This document shows, one piece after another, positions 1 through 8,974 of a stretch of 64,000 nucleotides of DNA (position 1 is the stretch's first letter; the number at the start of each line of letters is the position of its first letter). This DNA comes from Ancylobacter lacus (lineage in GTDB: Bacteria; Pseudomonadota; Alphaproteobacteria; Rhizobiales; Xanthobacteraceae). Location: assembly GCF_018390635.1 (NCBI RefSeq), contig NZ_JAHBGE010000051.1, forward strand, positions 1 to 64,000. The letters are read 5' to 3'. Below the pieces are notes generated by a model. That model searched no databases, was not told the DNA's origin, and was given only the letters and a program-made list of their open reading frames with translations. Made by a program: the position numbers and the translations under genes.

Positions 1-55
1 GGGCCTATCCCACCAAGCCCACCCTCAGTAACGTGGCCTGAGGACGACGCTTACC

Positions 56-292
56 ATGCAGCGGCTGAAGGCTGAGGCGAGCGGAACCACTGGCCTCGGC
101 CTTGAGCTGGCGCGCGCGGTGCCGAACTTCGTCCAGCCCGAGGACGCGGTGAACTTCCTCACGGAGCGAGGCTTCCACGTCACCGCCCGCGACCTCATCG
201 AGGCCGCGGCGGTGGAGGCGCGGGACGAGGTGCCGGTCGGCGAGGGGGAGGGCGGCAATGGCCTGCTGATCCGCTTCATGGTCGAGCATTGA
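56..292 (+). CDS. Small Nif11-like protein (hypothetical)
   Basis: A 78-residue ORF. Residues 27-47 read AVNFLTERGFHVTARDL and neighbours, which resembles the Nif11 leader-peptide pattern (acidic residue, hydrophobic helix, then G-F/Y-x-hydrophobic-T/S-x-x-D/E-L). The C-terminal part is acidic, then Gly-rich (residues 60-67), then hydrophobic, with no Cys. An in-frame stop at 29-31 bounds the upstream side, and a TGAGGA-like ribosome site lies about 12 bases before the ATG. No peptide-modifying enzyme is seen nearby, so a natural-product precursor role is not supported; it may be an orphan Nif11-fold protein or unrelated. Another frame ends at base 41 (TGA) and may be the tail of a gene starting before the window. 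Confidence 0.45.
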   Translation: MQRLKAEASGTTGLGLELARAVPNFVQPEDAVNFLTERGFHVTARDLIEAAAVEARDEVPVGEGEGGNGLLIRFMVEH

Positions 293-320
293 GGCGATAG
301 CGCGCCCGGCTTTGGCCGGC

Positions 321-560
321 TCATCCCGCCGCGCGGATGCGGAAACGCAGGACGAGGCGCCCATTTTCCTCGTCCCGCTCGGTCGCCTCGAGGATCGCGC
401 CCATCTGGCGCACCAGATGCGGGATGTCGATCACCGCCATCGGGTCGGTGCAGATCACGTCGAACACGGCGCCCGCCCCGGCGCGTTCCAGCGCGCGGCG
501 GGTGCGCAGGGCCGGCAGCGGGCATTTCAGCCCGCGGAGGTCGAGCCGTTGCGGATCCAT
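321..560 (-). CDS. TusA/SirA family sulfur-carrier protein
   Basis: A 79-residue protein with the family signature near the N-terminus: LDLRGLKCPLPALRTRRAL, with the sulfur-accepting Cys at residue 13 in a CPxP motif. Family members bind persulfide sulfur on this Cys and hand it to partners in tRNA thiolation, molybdenum cofactor or sulfur-oxidation pathways. The length (about 80 residues) is typical and the second half fits the two-layer alpha/beta fold. It lies convergent with the small ORF before it and divergent from mobB. The proximity to mobB and mobA makes a link with molybdoenzyme sulfur delivery plausible, but this is inference; several TusA paralogues exist in alphaproteobacteria. 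Confidence 0.88.
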   Translation of the reverse strand: MDPQRLDLRGLKCPLPALRTRRALERAGAGAVFDVICTDPMAVIDIPHLVRQMGAILEATERDEENGRLVLRFRIRAAG

Positions 561-653
561 TTCCCCCGCTTAAGCCGAGGGCGGTGCGGCGGCAAGGGCG
601 CTTGACGGGCCGCCGCAGCAAGGGCACCTGCGGCCGGTCGGAGGAGCGCATTC

Positions 654-1205
654 ATGAAGGTCATCGGTTTCGCCGGGTGGAGCGGCGCGGGCAAGACAAC
701 CCTTCTTGCCCGCCTCATTCCCGTACTGACGGCACGCGGCTTCACGGTGTCCACCATCAAGCACGCCCATCACGCCTTCGATGTCGACACGCCCGGCAAG
801 GATTCCCACACCCATCGCGTCGTCGGCGCGCAGGAGGTGCTCGTCGCCTCCTCCGCGCGCTGGGCGCTGATGCATGAACTGCGCGGCGCGCCGGAGCCGG
901 AGCTTCCGGAACTGCTCGGTCACCTCGCCCCGGTCGATCTCGTGCTGGTCGAGGGCTTCAAGCGCGACCGGCACCCGAAGATCGAGATCCATCGAGCCGA
1001 GGTCGGCAAGCCGCTGCTGTTTCCCGACGATCCCTTCATCGTCGCCATCGCGTCCGACGCGGCGACGGGGCAGGGGGCGCTGGCCGGCGCCGCACTGCCG
1101 GTCATCGACCTCGACGATGCCGAGGCCGTCGCCGACATGGTCGTGGCTCGTGCCGTGCCGGTCGCGGCCGTCGACTGGCGTCGAGCGGATCAGGCCCCGG
1201 AATAG
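654..1205 (+). CDS. mobB: Molybdopterin-guanine dinucleotide biosynthesis adaptor MobB
   Basis: A 183-residue cytosolic GTP-binding protein that assists MobA in attaching GMP to molybdenum cofactor. A P-loop, GWSGAGKTTL, starts at residue 8, followed by the MobB-typical STIKHAHHAFDVDTPGKDSH stretch and VEGFKRDRHPKIE in the middle. The length matches the family. The ATG is preceded by GGAGGAG-like bases within 15 nt. It converges on mobA with a 16-bp tail-to-tail overlap, so the two partner genes are on opposite strands rather than in the usual co-directional pair. Confidence 0.95.
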   Translation: MKVIGFAGWSGAGKTTLLARLIPVLTARGFTVSTIKHAHHAFDVDTPGKDSHTHRVVGAQEVLVASSARWALMHELRGAPEPELPELLGHLAPVDLVLVEGFKRDRHPKIEIHRAEVGKPLLFPDDPFIVAIASDAATGQGALAGAALPVIDLDDAEAVADMVVARAVPVAAVDWRRADQAPE

Positions 1206-1801
1206 GCGGCGAGCACCGCCTCGGCCGAGGCGAGGTCCTCCGGCGTGTTGATGTTGAGGAAGGGGTCGTAGGGCTGCGCCTCCCAGGCGACCCGTGTCGC
1301 CCCCGCCGCCGCGGCGAAGCGGCCGGCCCGGCGCTCGTCCTCTTCCACCAGCAGGCGGCGCAGGAGGGGGCGCAGGCTCACATGCCACAGCCCGACCACG
1401 GGGTGCAGCCGCCCGCCCGAGGCCGCGCAGGCCGCTGGGGCATCGTCCTTCTCCGCCAGCAGCCGCGTCAGCAGGTCGGGCGGGAGGAAGGGCGCGTCGC
1501 CGGGTGCGCTCAACAGCCACTCCAGGTCTGGCGAATCGACGGCGAGATGATCCATCGCCGCGAGAAGGCCCGCCAGCGGGCCGGGATGGCCGGGAAGCGC
1601 ATCCGGCACCACGGCGAGCCCGACGCCGAAGCGGGAGGCATCGCCATTGGCGTTCAGCAGCAGCGGTGCACAGCCGGGGCTCAGCCGGTCGATGACCCGC
1701 CGGAGAATCGGACGTCCGCCGAGTTGGTGCACCGTCTTGTCGCCGCCGCCGAAGCGCCGCGACAGCCCGCCCGCAAGGATCACGCCCGCGATCGCCGCCA
1801 T
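1190..1801 (-). CDS. mobA: Molybdenum cofactor guanylyltransferase MobA
   Basis: A 203-residue nucleotidyltransferase that transfers GMP from GTP to Mo-molybdopterin, forming the MGD cofactor of DMSO-reductase-family enzymes. The N-terminal signature LAGGLSRRFGGGDK (residues 9-22) is the GTP-binding loop. PGDAPFLPPDLL further on is the family's metal-binding region, and NTPEDL near the C-terminus is also typical. It starts one base after the DUF454 gene ends on the same strand, so recG, the DUF454 gene and mobA are probably co-transcribed. The 3' end overlaps the 3' end of mobB by 16 bp. Confidence 0.95.
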   Translation of the reverse strand: MAAIAGVILAGGLSRRFGGGDKTVHQLGGRPILRRVIDRLSPGCAPLLLNANGDASRFGVGLAVVPDALPGHPGPLAGLLAAMDHLAVDSPDLEWLLSAPGDAPFLPPDLLTRLLAEKDDAPAACAASGGRLHPVVGLWHVSLRPLLRRLLVEEDERRAGRFAAAAGATRVAWEAQPYDPFLNINTPEDLASAEAVLAAYSGA

Positions 1802-1802
1802 C

Positions 1803-2213
1803 TCAGGAGGTCGGCCGTGTCAGGAGGAAGGCCGCCACACCGATGAAGCTGGCGGCGATGGCGACCAGGGCCAGCAGCGGCAGCCCCATCGCAACCAGCA
1901 GCGCGAAGCTGAACGCCATGCTGACGGTGCCGAAGATCTGGGCCCAGCGCGGGACCGCCCCGCTGCGCCGCCAGGCCACCACCGCCGGACCGAGCCGGGG
2001 ATGAGTGACCAGCCAGGTCTCGAAGCGTGGCGAGGAGCGCGAGAACAGCGCCGCCGCGATGATGAGGAACACCGTGCCCGGCATCATCGGCGTGAAGATG
2101 CCGATGATGCCGAGAACGACGCACAGCCAGCCGAGCGCGATCAGCAGCCAGCGCAGCGGGCCGGTGACGACACCGGGCGAGCGGAGGGAGGAGGGCGGCG
2201 GATTCGGGTTCAT
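1803..2213 (-). CDS. DUF454 (YbaN-like) inner-membrane protein
   Basis: A 136-residue hydrophobic protein. It has an N-terminal membrane hairpin with the family pattern LGIIGIFTPMMPGTVFLI, then a polar stretch with RFETWLVTHPRLGPAV, then two further membrane segments. This layout matches the DUF454/YbaN family of about 120-140 residues, whose biochemical role is unknown. It lies 45 bp after recG and 1 bp before mobA on the same strand, so it is probably expressed with them. Nothing in the sequence points to a specific substrate. Confidence 0.85.
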   Translation of the reverse strand: MNPNPPPSSLRSPGVVTGPLRWLLIALGWLCVVLGIIGIFTPMMPGTVFLIIAAALFSRSSPRFETWLVTHPRLGPAVVAWRRSGAVPRWAQIFGTVSMAFSFALLVAMGLPLLALVAIAASFIGVAAFLLTRPTS

Positions 2214-2258
2214 AGGGCCAATATGGGCGCAAGGCCGGACATCTCCATGGCCTCCGAC

Positions 2259-4349
2259 CTATCCCGCGCCAAGAAGCTTCACCGCGACGTCGCGCTCGAA
2301 CAGGTGCAGCAGTGCCCGCAGCGCAGGTCCGCGCGGGCCCGTCAGACCCGGGTCGTCCGCCAGAATCGCTGTGGCCTCCGCCCTCGCTTCCTCCAGCAGC
2401 GCACCGTGAAGCTCCGGGCGGGCCAGACGGAAGCCGGGAAAGCCGCTTTGCCGGGTGCCGAGAACGTCGCCCTCGCCCCGCAGCTTCAGATCCTGCTCGG
2501 CGAGGAAAAAGCCATCCTCGGATTCCCGCAGCGCCTGAAGGCGCAGGCGCGCCACCTCGCCGAGCGGCGCCCGGTAGAGCAGCAGGCATGTGGAGGCGAT
2601 GGAGCCCCGTCCCACCCGGCCGCGCAACTGGTGAAGCTGGGCGAGGCCGAACCGCTCGGCATGCTCGATGACCATGATGGAGGCCTCCGGCACGTCGACG
2701 CCGACCTCGACCACCGTGGTCGCGACCAGAAGCCGGGTTTCGCCGGCGGCGAAGGCGGCCATCGCCGCGTCCTTCTCCGCCCCCTTCATCTTGCCGTGGA
2801 CCAGCCCGACACGTTCGCCGAAAAAGTGCCGCAGGTCCTCGAACCGGGCCTCGGCGGCGGCGAGATCGGATGTTTCGGATTCCTCGACCAGCGGGCAGAT
2901 CCAGTAGGCCCGGCGTCCCTCCTCCAGCGCGGCACCAAGCCGGGTGACGACGTCGCCGATCCGCTCGCTGGGAACGGCGCGTGTGTCGATCGGCGTTCGG
3001 CCGGCCGGCTTCTCCCGCAGCTCGCTGGAATCCATGTCGCCGAAATAGGTTAGCACCAGCGTGCGGGGAATCGGCGTCGCGGTCATCACCAGGACGTCGA
3101 CGGCTTCGCCCTTCGCGGCGAGGGCGAGGCGTTGGTGGACGCCGAAGCGGTGCTGCTCGTCGACGATGGCGAGGGCGAGATCACGGAAGGCGACGCCTTC
3201 CTGAAACAGGGCATGGGTGCCGATCACGAGGTCCAGCGTGCCGTCGGCGAGCGCGGCGAGAATCTGCTCGCGCGCGCGCCCCTTCTCCCGCCCGGTCAGC
3301 AGGCCGACGCGCAGCCCGGCGGCGGCGGCCAGCGGCGCGATGGTCTTGAGGTGCTGGCGGGCGAGAATCTCGGTGGGAGCCATCAGGGCGGCCTGCCGCC
3401 CCGCCTCCACCACCACCGTCGCGGCAAGAAGCGCGACCACGGTCTTGCCGGAGCCGACATCGCCCTGCAGCAGCCGCAGCATGCGGCTGTCGGAGCCGAG
3501 ATCGGCGGTGATGGCGGCGAGCGCACCCTCCTGCGCCGCCGTCAGGCTGAAGGGCAGGGCGGCGCGCAGCCGGCCGGTCAGCCGGCCGTCGCCGCGGCTG
3601 GGGCGGCCGGTGCCCCGCACCGTGCTCGCCCGCACCATGGCGAGCGCAAGCTGGCCCGCCAGCAGTTCGTCATAGGCAAGCCGTCGCCACGCCGGGCCGA
3701 GAGGCGTTGCGTCGGAGGGTTCGGCCGGGTTGTGGACGGCCCGCAGCGCGGCGAGGAAGGTCGGCTGGCCGGCGACGCGCCCCGGCGCCTGCCATTCCGG
3801 CAGTGGCGCGGCGAGGCCGACCGCCGCGCTGAGGGCGCGCCGGACATGGCCCTGGCCCAGCCCCTCCACCAAGGGATAGACCGGCTCGACCGGCGGCAGC
3901 CGGGCAAATCCGGCCGCATCGAGCACGCGCTCGGGATGGACCATCTGCCGCATGCCGTCATAAAGCTCGATGCGCCCCGACAGCCAGCGGGTTTCCCCCA
4001 CCGGCAGCAGGCGCTCGACATAGCCGCCCTCCGCCTTGAAGAAAACGAGGGTCAGGTCCCCGCTTTCGTCATGCACCAGCACGCGATGCGGCGAACGCGC
4101 GCCCCGCGGCGTGGCGCGGTGCTGGTCGACCACGACTTCGAGCGTCACCGTCTCCCCGGGCACGGCCTCGGCGATGGTCGGCCGAATGCGCCGGTCGGTG
4201 GTGGAGGAAGGCAGATGAAACAGCAGATCGAGCGTCCGCGCGCCTTCCGGCCGGCCAAGCAGGCGGTTGAACGGCTTGGCGAGCTTCGGGCCGATCCCGG
4301 ACAGCTCGGTCAGCGCACTGAAATAGGGGTTGAGGATATCGGGCCGCAT
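2259..4349 (-). CDS. recG: ATP-dependent DNA helicase RecG
   Basis: A 696-residue helicase that reverses stalled replication forks and branch-migrates Holliday junctions. The N-terminal wedge/OB domain begins with LTELSGIGPKLAKPFNRLLG. Walker A is GDVGSGKT (residues 296-303), the DExH box is DEQH (397-400), and TATPIPRTL and QLRGRVGRG mark later helicase motifs. I chose the ATG at 4349 because the protein then begins just before the conserved N-terminal domain. A further in-frame start at 4442 would add 31 unconserved residues. It is divergent from sdhE, and the DUF454 gene and mobA follow on the same strand. Confidence 0.96.
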   Translation of the reverse strand: MRPDILNPYFSALTELSGIGPKLAKPFNRLLGRPEGARTLDLLFHLPSSTTDRRIRPTIAEAVPGETVTLEVVVDQHRATPRGARSPHRVLVHDESGDLTLVFFKAEGGYVERLLPVGETRWLSGRIELYDGMRQMVHPERVLDAAGFARLPPVEPVYPLVEGLGQGHVRRALSAAVGLAAPLPEWQAPGRVAGQPTFLAALRAVHNPAEPSDATPLGPAWRRLAYDELLAGQLALAMVRASTVRGTGRPSRGDGRLTGRLRAALPFSLTAAQEGALAAITADLGSDSRMLRLLQGDVGSGKTVVALLAATVVVEAGRQAALMAPTEILARQHLKTIAPLAAAAGLRVGLLTGREKGRAREQILAALADGTLDLVIGTHALFQEGVAFRDLALAIVDEQHRFGVHQRLALAAKGEAVDVLVMTATPIPRTLVLTYFGDMDSSELREKPAGRTPIDTRAVPSERIGDVVTRLGAALEEGRRAYWICPLVEESETSDLAAAEARFEDLRHFFGERVGLVHGKMKGAEKDAAMAAFAAGETRLLVATTVVEVGVDVPEASIMVIEHAERFGLAQLHQLRGRVGRGSIASTCLLLYRAPLGEVARLRLQALRESEDGFFLAEQDLKLRGEGDVLGTRQSGFPGFRLARPELHGALLEEARAEATAILADDPGLTGPRGPALRALLHLFERDVAVKLLGAG

Positions 4350-4522
4350 GAGGCGGCCAAAGTGACCGAGCTTGGCGCCGGGCGCAATCGCCGCCCGTCC
4401 GGTTCGACATCCGCTCTGGCCTTGGCCGCGTATCCGCTCCATCTACGTCCTGCGCGGCTGACAGCCGGCGCCGGGCGCTGTACAAACCCGCCCTTCTCGT
4501 CAGCTCCGGGCCGGAGGCCCCC

Positions 4523-4819
4523 ATGACCGGCACAACCCTTTCCAGCGCGGGCCTTGACCCCAGACGCCGACGCATCCTGTTCCGCGCCTGGCACCGTGGC
4601 ACCCGGGAGATGGACCTTCTGATGGGGCGGTTTGCCGATGTCCACCTGCCGCATCTGTCCGACACAGAGGTCGCCGAATTCGAGCGGCTGATCGAGGTGG
4701 AGGATCCCGATCTGTTCCGCTGGATCGGCGGCGAGACGCCGCCGGTCGAGCACGATACCGCGGTGTTCCGCCGCTTTCGCCGCTTCCATCTCTCGGGCGA
4801 GGGGCTGCCCGAGATGTGA
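4523..4819 (+). CDS. sdhE: Succinate dehydrogenase flavinylation factor SdhE
   Basis: A 98-residue small helical protein needed for covalent FAD attachment to the succinate dehydrogenase flavoprotein. The family signature RGTREMDLLMGRF occurs near residue 22 and is followed by acidic helices including EVEDPDLFRWIGGE. The length is typical for alphaproteobacteria. It lies between the divergently oriented recG and the co-directional mfd, an order seen in other alphaproteobacteria. The TGA is at 4817-4819, and mfd begins about 60 bp downstream. Confidence 0.94.
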   Translation: MTGTTLSSAGLDPRRRRILFRAWHRGTREMDLLMGRFADVHLPHLSDTEVAEFERLIEVEDPDLFRWIGGETPPVEHDTAVFRRFRRFHLSGEGLPEM

Positions 4820-4881
4820 GCCGATCTCCCGCCTGCAGCCCTCCGGCTGCGGGAGCCCGCCCGACGCCGTCTGGAACGCCG

Positions 4882-7800
4882 ATGTCCATCTCGCCTGCCA
4901 AGCTCGTCTCCCGTCTCGTACCCGGCCGCGCCACCACCTTGTCCAGCGTTCCCGCGGGCATGGAGGGGCTGGTGGTTGCCGATCTCGCCCGCACCCTCGC
5001 CGCGCGGGACGACGCGGCATGGCCGACGCTGGTGGTGATCTGCCGCGACGGCGAGCGCATGGCCGAGATGGAGCGGGCGCTGGCCTTCTTCGCGCCGAAG
5101 GTCGAGGTGCTGGCGCTGCCGGCGTGGGACTGCCTGCCCTATGACCGTGCCTCGCCGCACGCCTCCATCGTCGCACGCCGCATGAACACGCTGGCGCGGC
5201 TTGCCCGTGTGCGCGGCCGGGCGGGTGGCAGCGTGCTGCTGACCACGGTCCATGCCGCGCTTCAGCGGATGCCGGCACGGGCGCTGATCGCGACGCAGTC
5301 CTTCTCGGCGGCGCCGGGTAATGCCCTCAACATCGACGAGATCGTCGCCTGGGCCGAGATGAACGGGTTCCAGCGCACCTCAACCGTGCGGGACACCGGC
5401 GAATATGCGGTGCGCGGCGGTATCGTCGACCTGTTCCCTCCCGGATTGCCGGCGCCGGTCCGGCTCGATTTCTTCGGCGACACCCTCGAATCCATCCGCT
5501 CCTTCGATCCCGAGAGCCAGCGCACCGCCGCGCAGATGCGCGCGCTGGACCTCGTTCCGATGAGCGAGCTGCAGCTGACCAGCGAGACCATGCGCCGGTT
5601 CCGCATGGCCTATGTCGCCGCCTTCGGCGCCGCCCAGCGGGGCGACCTGCTCTATGAGGCGGTGAGCGAGGGGCGTCGCCATCCCGGCATGGAGCACTGG
5701 CTGCCGCTGTTCCACGACGGGCTGGACACGCTCTTCGACTACGCCCCGGCTTCGCCCATCGTGATGGAGGCCCACGGCGAGGACGCGGCGCGCGAGCGCT
5801 TCGGCCAGATCGCGGACTATTATGAGGCCCGGCGCGAGGCGCTGGAGCATCCCGGCCACGGCCAGCCCTATCGGCCGTTGCCGCCGGAGCAGCTCTATCT
5901 GACGACCGGGGAATGGGACCGCCGCCGCGCCGACCACGCCAGCGTGCTCCTGACCGGCTTCGCCGTGCCGGAGGGGCGCGACGTGATCGATCTCGGCGGG
6001 CGCACCGCGCGCAGCTTCGCGCCGGAACGGGCGGACCCGGAAGCCAATGTCTTCGAAGCCGCCGCGACCTATCTGCGCGATCTCGCCCGGGAGAAGCGCG
6101 TCATCCTCGCCGCCTGGAGCGACGGCTCGCGGGACAGGCTCGCCACCGTGCTGGCCGATCACGGCCTCAAGGGCGGGCAGACGGTCGGCACCCGCGACGC
6201 GGCGACGGCATTGCCGCCCGGCGCCATCGGCCTCGCCGTCCTCGGCCTCGAACAGGGCTTCGAGACCAGCGATCTCGCGGTCATCGGCGAGCAGGACATT
6301 CTCGGCGACCGCCTGGTGCGGCCGAAACGCAAGTCCCGCCGCCCGCAGGACGTCATCGCCGAGCTGACCTCGCTCACCGCCGGCGACCTCGTGGTCCACG
6401 TCGATCATGGCATCGGCCGCTTCGTCGGCCTCAAGGCCATCGAGGCCATGGGCGCCCCCCACGACTGTCTCGAAATCCACTATGCGGAAGGCTCCAAGCT
6501 TTTCCTGCCGGTGGAAAATCTCGAGCTGCTGTCGCGTTACGGCTCCGAGGATACCGAGGCCCAGCTCGACCGGCTGGGCGGCGGCGCCTGGCAGGCGCGC
6601 AAGGCCAAGATGCGCAGCCGCATCCGCGAGATGGCGGCCGAGCTCATCAAGGTGGCCGCCCAGCGGCAGCTCCACGAGGCGCCCCGGCTGGTGCCGGCCG
6701 CCGGTCTCTACGACGAATTCCGTGCCCGCTTCCCCTATGAGGAGACCGAGGACCAGGACGCCGCCATCGAGGCGGTGTTCGAGGATCTCGGTTCAGGCCA
6801 CCCGATGGACCGGCTGGTCTGCGGCGATGTCGGCTTCGGCAAGACCGAGGTGGCGCTGCGGGCGGCCTTCGCCGTCGCGCTGAACGGCAAGCAGGTGGCG
6901 GTGGTGGTGCCGACCACGCTGCTGGCGCGCCAGCATTTCCGCACCTTCTCCGAGCGCTTCAAGGGGCTGCCGGTGGTGGTGCGTCAGGCCTCGCGCCTCG
7001 TGACCGGCAAGGAGATGACGGAGACCAAGAAGGGCCTCGCCGACGGCACCGTGGACATCGTGGTCGGCACCCATGCCCTTCTCGGCAAATCCATCGCCTT
7101 CAAGGACCTCGGCCTCGTCATCGTCGACGAGGAGCAGCATTTCGGCGTCGGGCACAAGGAGAAGCTCAAGCAGCTTCGCGCCGAGGTGCATGTGCTGACC
7201 CTGACCGCGACGCCGATTCCCCGCACGCTCCAGCTCGCCATGACCGGGGTGCGCGAGCTCTCCATCATCGCCAGCCCGCCGGTCGACCGCCTTGCGGTGC
7301 GCAGCTTCGTGACCCCGTTCGATCCGCTGATCGTGCGCGAGGCGCTGCTGCGCGAGCGTTATCGCGGCGGCCAGAGTTTCTACGTGTGCCCCCGCATCGA
7401 GGACCTCGGCGAGGTCAAGGACTTCCTCGACAAGCAGGTGCCCGAGGTGAAGGTCGCCGTCGCTCATGGCCAGATGGGGGCGACCCAGCTCGAGGAGATC
7501 ATGTCCGCCTTCTATGACGGGCAGTTCGACGTCCTGCTGTCGACCACCATCGTCGAAAGCGGTCTCGACATCCCTACGGCCAATACGCTCGTCATCCATC
7601 GCGCCGACATGTTCGGCCTCGCCCAGCTCTACCAGCTCCGCGGCCGGGTCGGCCGCTCGAAGACGCGCGCCTATGCCATCTTCACCCTGCCGGCGGAGAA
7701 GCAGGTGACGGCGCAGGCGGAGCGGCGGCTGAAGGTGCTGCAGTCGCTCGATACGCTGGGGGCCGGCTTCCAGCTCGCCAGCCATGATCTGGACATCCGC

Positions 7801-8397
7801 GGTGCGGGCAATCTGCTGGGCGACGAGCAGTCCGGCCACATCAAGGAAGTCGGCTACGAGCTCTACCAGGAGATGCTGCAGGAGGCGATCGCCAACCTCA
7901 AGGCCGGCATCGAGGCGCCGGCGGTCGAGAAATGGTCGCCGCAGATTTCCATCGGCATGCCGGTGCTGATCCCTGAGGACTATGTTGCCGATCTCCACAT
8001 ACGGCTCGGCCTCTATCGCCGTCTCGCCGAGCTGGAGACCGAGCAGGAAATCCAGCAGATCGCCGCGGAGCTGGTGGACCGGTTCGGGGCGCTGCCGGAG
8101 GAGGTGGAGCACCTGCTGAAGCTCGTCGCCATCAAGGCGCTGTGCCGGCGCGCCAATATCGAGAAGGTCGATGCCGGGCCGCGCGGCGCCGTGGTCACCT
8201 TCCGCGACAACAAGTTCCCGAACCCTTCGGGCTTCGTCGCCTATATGGGCAAGCCCCATGTGGTGGCGAAGATGCGGCCGGACCTGAAGGTCGTCTTCTC
8301 CGACGACTGGCCGACCGCCGGCGCGCGGCTGAAGGGCACCGTCGCCATCCTGCGGGAGCTCGCCAAGATCGCGGGCCAGGTTACCCGGGCCGCGTGA
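4882..8397 (+). CDS. mfd: Transcription-repair coupling factor Mfd
   Basis: A 1171-residue DNA translocase that removes RNA polymerase stalled at lesions and recruits UvrA. The order seen is a UvrB-like N-terminal module (PYDRASPHASIVARR, RGGIVDLFPPG), an RNA polymerase interaction domain (GDLVVHVDHGIGRFVGL), a RecG-like motor with Walker A GDVGFGKT (about 648-655) and DEEQ (about 749-752), TATPIPRTLQLA, QLRGRVGRS, and a C-terminal regulatory domain. I chose the ATG at 4882, preceded by a GGAACGCC ribosome site. A GTG at 4816 overlapping the sdhE stop would add 22 low-complexity residues. Probably co-transcribed with sdhE. Confidence 0.97.
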   Translation: MSISPAKLVSRLVPGRATTLSSVPAGMEGLVVADLARTLAARDDAAWPTLVVICRDGERMAEMERALAFFAPKVEVLALPAWDCLPYDRASPHASIVARRMNTLARLARVRGRAGGSVLLTTVHAALQRMPARALIATQSFSAAPGNALNIDEIVAWAEMNGFQRTSTVRDTGEYAVRGGIVDLFPPGLPAPVRLDFFGDTLESIRSFDPESQRTAAQMRALDLVPMSELQLTSETMRRFRMAYVAAFGAAQRGDLLYEAVSEGRRHPGMEHWLPLFHDGLDTLFDYAPASPIVMEAHGEDAARERFGQIADYYEARREALEHPGHGQPYRPLPPEQLYLTTGEWDRRRADHASVLLTGFAVPEGRDVIDLGGRTARSFAPERADPEANVFEAAATYLRDLAREKRVILAAWSDGSRDRLATVLADHGLKGGQTVGTRDAATALPPGAIGLAVLGLEQGFETSDLAVIGEQDILGDRLVRPKRKSRRPQDVIAELTSLTAGDLVVHVDHGIGRFVGLKAIEAMGAPHDCLEIHYAEGSKLFLPVENLELLSRYGSEDTEAQLDRLGGGAWQARKAKMRSRIREMAAELIKVAAQRQLHEAPRLVPAAGLYDEFRARFPYEETEDQDAAIEAVFEDLGSGHPMDRLVCGDVGFGKTEVALRAAFAVALNGKQVAVVVPTTLLARQHFRTFSERFKGLPVVVRQASRLVTGKEMTETKKGLADGTVDIVVGTHALLGKSIAFKDLGLVIVDEEQHFGVGHKEKLKQLRAEVHVLTLTATPIPRTLQLAMTGVRELSIIASPPVDRLAVRSFVTPFDPLIVREALLRERYRGGQSFYVCPRIEDLGEVKDFLDKQVPEVKVAVAHGQMGATQLEEIMSAFYDGQFDVLLSTTIVESGLDIPTANTLVIHRADMFGLAQLYQLRGRVGRSKTRAYAIFTLPAEKQVTAQAERRLKVLQSLDTLGAGFQLASHDLDIRGAGNLLGDEQSGHIKEVGYELYQEMLQEAIANLKAGIEAPAVEKWSPQISIGMPVLIPEDYVADLHIRLGLYRRLAELETEQEIQQIAAELVDRFGALPEEVEHLLKLVAIKALCRRANIEKVDAGPRGAVVTFRDNKFPNPSGFVAYMGKPHVVAKMRPDLKVVFSDDWPTAGARLKGTVAILRELAKIAGQVTRAA

Positions 8398-8409
8398 TCC
8401 GAAAGCAAA

Positions 8410-8434
8410 CCCGCCGGTTCGACCTGCCGGCGGG
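8410..8434. terminator. GC-rich stem-loop between convergent mfd and small secreted gene
   Basis: CCCGCCGG (8410-8417) and CCGGCGGG (8427-8434) form an 8-bp perfect stem with a 9-base loop just after the mfd stop. No T-run follows on the plus strand; on the minus strand the stem is followed by a GTTTGCTTTC stretch. It probably acts as a weak terminator for either direction. Confidence 0.4.
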
Positions 8435-8467
8435 CTGCATTCTGAAGGCGACGGCGGTCGCCGCGGC

Positions 8468-8806
8468 TCACTCGCCGTAGGCGCTGTCGCTGTCGGGCAT
8501 GATGTCGGCGTCGACATCCGACCCGATTCCGACGCCCACGCCGTCGAGGTCGTTGCCACCGGCCTGGTCCATGTAGTCCTGGCTGTGGCCGGAGCCCGGC
8601 TTGTCCGGCAGCGGGCCGTAATTGAGATAGTTCGAATCGTTATGGGTGGGGAACTGGATGTCCAGTCCGCCGCCCGGTGTCACCTGCTCGGTCACGCCCT
8701 GCTGCGGCGCGGGGTGGATGGTCACCGATTGCTGCGCGACCGCCGGCAGGGCGGCCAGAGCACCGAGCGCGGCTCCGGCAAGGACGGTGAGGGCAAGGGA
8801 ACGCAT
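8468..8806 (-). CDS. Small secreted acidic protein of unknown function
   Basis: A 112-residue protein with a clear Sec signal peptide: MRS, then a long Leu/Ala-rich segment ending in PAVAQQ (cleavage likely after AVA, about residue 25). The mature part has no recognised domain. It is polar, then strongly Asp-rich near the C-terminus (GIGSDVDADIMPDSDS). I chose the ATG at 8806 because the signal peptide starts there; an upstream in-frame start would add 13 residues before the signal. It converges on mfd. An exported protein, perhaps cation-binding through its acidic tail (inference). Confidence 0.6.
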   Translation of the reverse strand: MRSLALTVLAGAALGALAALPAVAQQSVTIHPAPQQGVTEQVTPGGGLDIQFPTHNDSNYLNYGPLPDKPGSGHSQDYMDQAGGNDLDGVGVGIGSDVDADIMPDSDSAYGE

Positions 8807-8974
8807 GGCAGTCACTCCGAAGTCGAACGGCAGGGCCCCGGCCACTGCCTCCCCGCTCGCGCGGAGGCAGGCGCCTCGCCCCTAAGGACGCCATTCCGCG
8901 CGACCTGTCCAGCGGGGGACCGAACGTGCCGACGAGGTTTTCTGGGGCTGTGACGGCCCCGCACACCCGCGGCG

